This document shows, one piece after another, positions 61,235 to 64,000 of a stretch of 64,000 bases of DNA; positions within the stretch are counted from its first letter, which is position 1; each line of letters starts with the position of its first letter. This stretch comes from Nemophila menziesii (taxonomy: Eukaryota; Streptophyta; Magnoliopsida; Boraginales; Hydrophyllaceae), in contig JARWIR010000005.1 of NCBI GenBank assembly GCA_029959085.1, forward strand, positions 9,612,501-9,676,500, read 5' to 3'. The notes under the pieces are model-generated. The model saw nothing but the letters and a program-made list of their open reading frames with translations, searched no databases and was not told where the DNA came from. A program made the position numbers and the translations under genes.

Positions 61235-62228
61235 CAATCAGTGGATGTTACATCATGAAAAGTTTCTCATATCAATAGGTCTTTTAGTAAAATCGTCAAT
61301 AGCCTTGCAGAACGTTTAAAAGAAAAGTTGATTTATGTTCATGGAATGATATTTCTTTTTCTCATAGTGTTATTATAAGTATAGTGGATGTAAAAAAAAA
61401 AAAAAAGTATAGCGGTAGATTGATCTAAGTCCTGTTTTGATGTTTGTCAAAAAATAAAATAAAATGTTTTGACGTAATTGTTGGTCATTGGCGGTCTTTT
61501 ATTTGATGAAAGGAAAAACAATGGGATTGATCCTAAATAGTGCGTTGATAGGTAATACTTAGTACAAATAGAAAAAATTGGGGGTAATGGACAAAATCCA
61601 ATGTTCTATAGCAATATTTTATTCTTATGCTAATACTAGTGTAATAAGAATAATAAGCACCCTTATCCATGTGTGATTTTGGTCAAATCAGAGACTTCTT
61701 GTACGAGAAAGGTTCTAAAATGACTTTCTCCGTCAATTTATTTAACAAAGAGGCTTTGCATTGAATTGTTTAATTAAAATATAATTATAGTTTAAGAGAC
61801 TTCAAGAGACATTTGTCTTTACACTTCCCCAAGGGTCAGAATTCCAACTCCCCTTAACAAAAAATATATTAAAAAAATAATAATTCCTCATTAGACTATT
61901 CTAGGATTCCTAAGTCTAATACGTTTTTGGAAACATCACATGGCAATATCGAGCTGTTAATGTGGGTTATGGTTTAATTAAAATAGGAAACAAGATTCGA
62001 CCGAATCTTATAGATTCAGCAACGAAAAATAAGATCTAGAGAAAGACTTTCATGTTTGTTCTTAGACATCTTAGTTGACTTTGTAAATTATCTTATGACA
62101 CTGATTTTTCACGGAGATAATAATATAGAGAAGGAAAATGACAGTACTACTACATAGTTAGCACCCGCTAATTACTTTGCTGGAGTTGAAATCAAAGGTG
62201 AATCTATAACGCGAAATTCCATCATTTT
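61235..62228. other. Intergenic, no gene seen
   Basis: AT-rich with a 14-15 base poly-A run near 61391; no frame with a recognisable domain. Confidence 0.5.
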
Positions 62229-62281
62229 TTAACCGATTATATCAAAATAAAAGAACTTATACATTACAATACGTTTTCTAT

Positions 62282-62780
62282 CTAGATCCGAAATATTAAT
62301 ATAACAACAATAAATATTCGAAAAAATATGATGAAAAAACAAAGAAAGTAGCATAAAATAGATGCACCATTTAATTTCTCTGACAACCGTTTTTTCCGAA
62401 AAACACCCGTCTCGCATGACAAAGTTTGTTTCTCGCTCCAAATGCAATAAATAGTAGTTCCAAAAGTTATCTTCCAAACATTTTTTCTCCAATTCTTCCG
62501 AGTTTTAAACTTTATCCACTTCAATGTACTCAATAAGGTGTTTGTTTTCTTGACAATTCTTAACCACTTTTTAACCTCATTCCAAATATATCTAGCGAAA
62601 TCACATGTAAAATATAAGAGCTTATTCGATTCAAAATCTTCACCACGCAATTAACAAAGTGAATCCAATTCCAAATAAGTCGTTCGATCTTTTGTCTTGA
62701 ATCTTTTATGCAATGTCATCTAACAGCAATGACATATTTTGGAATGACACAAGAATCTCAAAAAATATTGGTCCAAGATT
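62282..62780 (-). pseudogene. LINE 3' relic: zinc-binding domain of reverse transcriptase (zf-RVT)
   Basis: Reading the minus strand from about 62700: a broken LKTKDR block, then EDFESNKLLYFTCDFARYIW, then IYCIWSEKQTLSC. This is the order of the zf-RVT region that ends plant LINE ORF2 (RLPTKDRL, then C..C..E..HLFF.C...R.vW, then iWrERN.R). The first Cys pair of the knuckle is lost, and frames shift near 62650. The reverse transcriptase itself is absent. Confidence 0.6.
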
Positions 62781-64000
62781 CCACAAAATATTGTTGGTGA
62801 AAAATATCAGATGGTTTCTTATGTAAAGAAAAAATTCACCACATGATAGTTTGCTGAAAAATACCATCGAACCAAAATAATCTTTCTTCCACCCATCCTA
62901 AATGAACTTACAATCACGTCTTTTAACTCTTAAATACTCTTCAATAGATGAGAATCCAACTTTTTCTGTTTATCACCTACTAACTATATATAGTTATTAA
63001 AATTTAGTCACAGTAAAATAGATAATCTCCTATGATAATTATATTCATTAAATAAAAATCCAAAAATACCCTTTAACAATAAAAAAGTTCAAACAATGTC
63101 GATTATGAAAACACATATTTAATATTAGGTGGACAATTATATTCAATTACAAGATTTTTCGAAAGTTTCTTTGTTATAAAGTAACTACATGAAATTTCTG
63201 TTTGAATTCTCAAAATATTAGGTTGTTGTAACAATATTCAAAGTCTTAGCCTCTAATACAACATGATTTATTAATCGGGTCCCCTTAATTTTTATTGATT
63301 TTAATCATAAAATATAGTTTCAATGATATATAAATTGCCGTTATATGTATGTTAAAAAAATCGGATATAATTATTTTTTATTTCTAGTTTCTAATTAAAC
63401 ATGTTGGGACTAATGTGTTGTTTTTATTTTAAATATTTGTTGAGATTGATTTAACAGGAGAATTTTTCGAATATGATATTGATTAATAAGTAGAGTTTTA
63501 ATGTACCTTGTATTGATTAATGTTCCCAATAGTACCCCAATTAAATAGTATAAAAAAATATCGTGATAAATGATTTCATGTATATTAATTAAGGGTATTT
63601 GTGTAAAAAGCGAAAGTATTTAATACTCTTTATAATTATGTGCACCAAAAAGGTAGACAAATAGAATTAGACAGAGAAATAAAAAATTACGACAAATAAA
63701 GAAAAAAAATCATACCTCGTGAATAATTAATAAGATTAAGTTTTTAGTAAAATAAATCTCAATATCTTTTTATTTTGGGTTTTTATTGTATCCTTAATTA
63801 AAAGTTTTAGAATCAAATTTTTATTTTTCTTATAACACGGGTGTTTGGGCCAGTTTTTCGCACCACGACTAATCTCATGAGAAATATACACACCTCCCCA
63901 TGTATATTTTTTAGGTTAATCAAAATTAGGTTATCCAGAGAAGATTTGAACCATGCACCTCTAATTTTCCCCCCCTATAATTGTTGTTTGTTGAAATTGG
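62781..64000. other. Intergenic, AT-rich, no gene seen
   Basis: No supported frame. The last 170 bp (gccagtttttcgcaccacgac, then ttgaaccatgcacctct) look like the end of a dispersed plant repeat, not classified here. Confidence 0.4.

Noticed and set aside
50237..62780. A single LINE from 62.8 kb down to 50.7 kb
   Set aside because: The piece at 62.3-62.8 kb is the 3' end of a LINE and the piece at 50.7-53.6 kb the 5' end. On the minus strand they are in the wrong order for one element.

Overview
The window looks like nuclear DNA of a flowering plant, a eudicot and perhaps an asterid (that last step is only an impression). It is AT-rich, its genes are split by GT-AG introns, it encodes a plastid-type argininosuccinate synthase and a plant Mediator subunit, and it is full of plant MITE, LINE and LTR-element relics. 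No bacterial or organellar gene order is visible.

Positions 1-25233 are one head-to-tail array of a unit of about 1.92 kb: 13 units plus a truncated 14th, running off the left edge. Each unit holds three tRNA-Asp-like genes on the minus strand, about 460 bp apart, and an AT-rich MITE-like block of about 650 bp. The third tRNA copy is intact or nearly so in 8 of 13 units (anticodon GTC, A and B boxes, CAA upstream, T4 downstream). The second copy has a fixed T-stem defect. The first is a clear pseudogene. The array is therefore a higher-order repeat built from an older tRNA-Asp monomer of about 0.46 kb.

Positions 26004-32542 (minus) carry MED25, reconstructed here as 15 exons and 736 codons. 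A TIR-bounded insertion sits in its largest intron. Positions 32.7-42.2 kb hold repeats: a relic of the MITE found in the array, another MITE, two copies of a 1.3 kb LTR-like repeat, a hAT-type MITE with 8-bp target duplications, and between them an old, strongly diverged stretch of the same tRNA-Asp monomer. One perfect tRNA-Asp gene survives in that stretch at 37198-37269.

Positions 43.4-48.7 kb form a small gene island: a Mutator-like MITE with a 9-bp target duplication, a BRO1-domain protein gene (plus strand, 6 exons, 378 aa), and convergent to it argininosuccinate synthase (minus strand, 10 exons, 489 aa). From 48.8 kb to the end there is no gene I can support. The stretch holds a decayed LINE with a nested MITE, a possible gag relic, an RNase H-like relic, a second hAT MITE copy, a TRIM-like element, a 142-bp tandem duplication and the 3' zinc-domain relic of another LINE. 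The three protein genes belong to unrelated processes (transcription, endosomal/ESCRT-type function, arginine synthesis), and nothing suggests that they work together.
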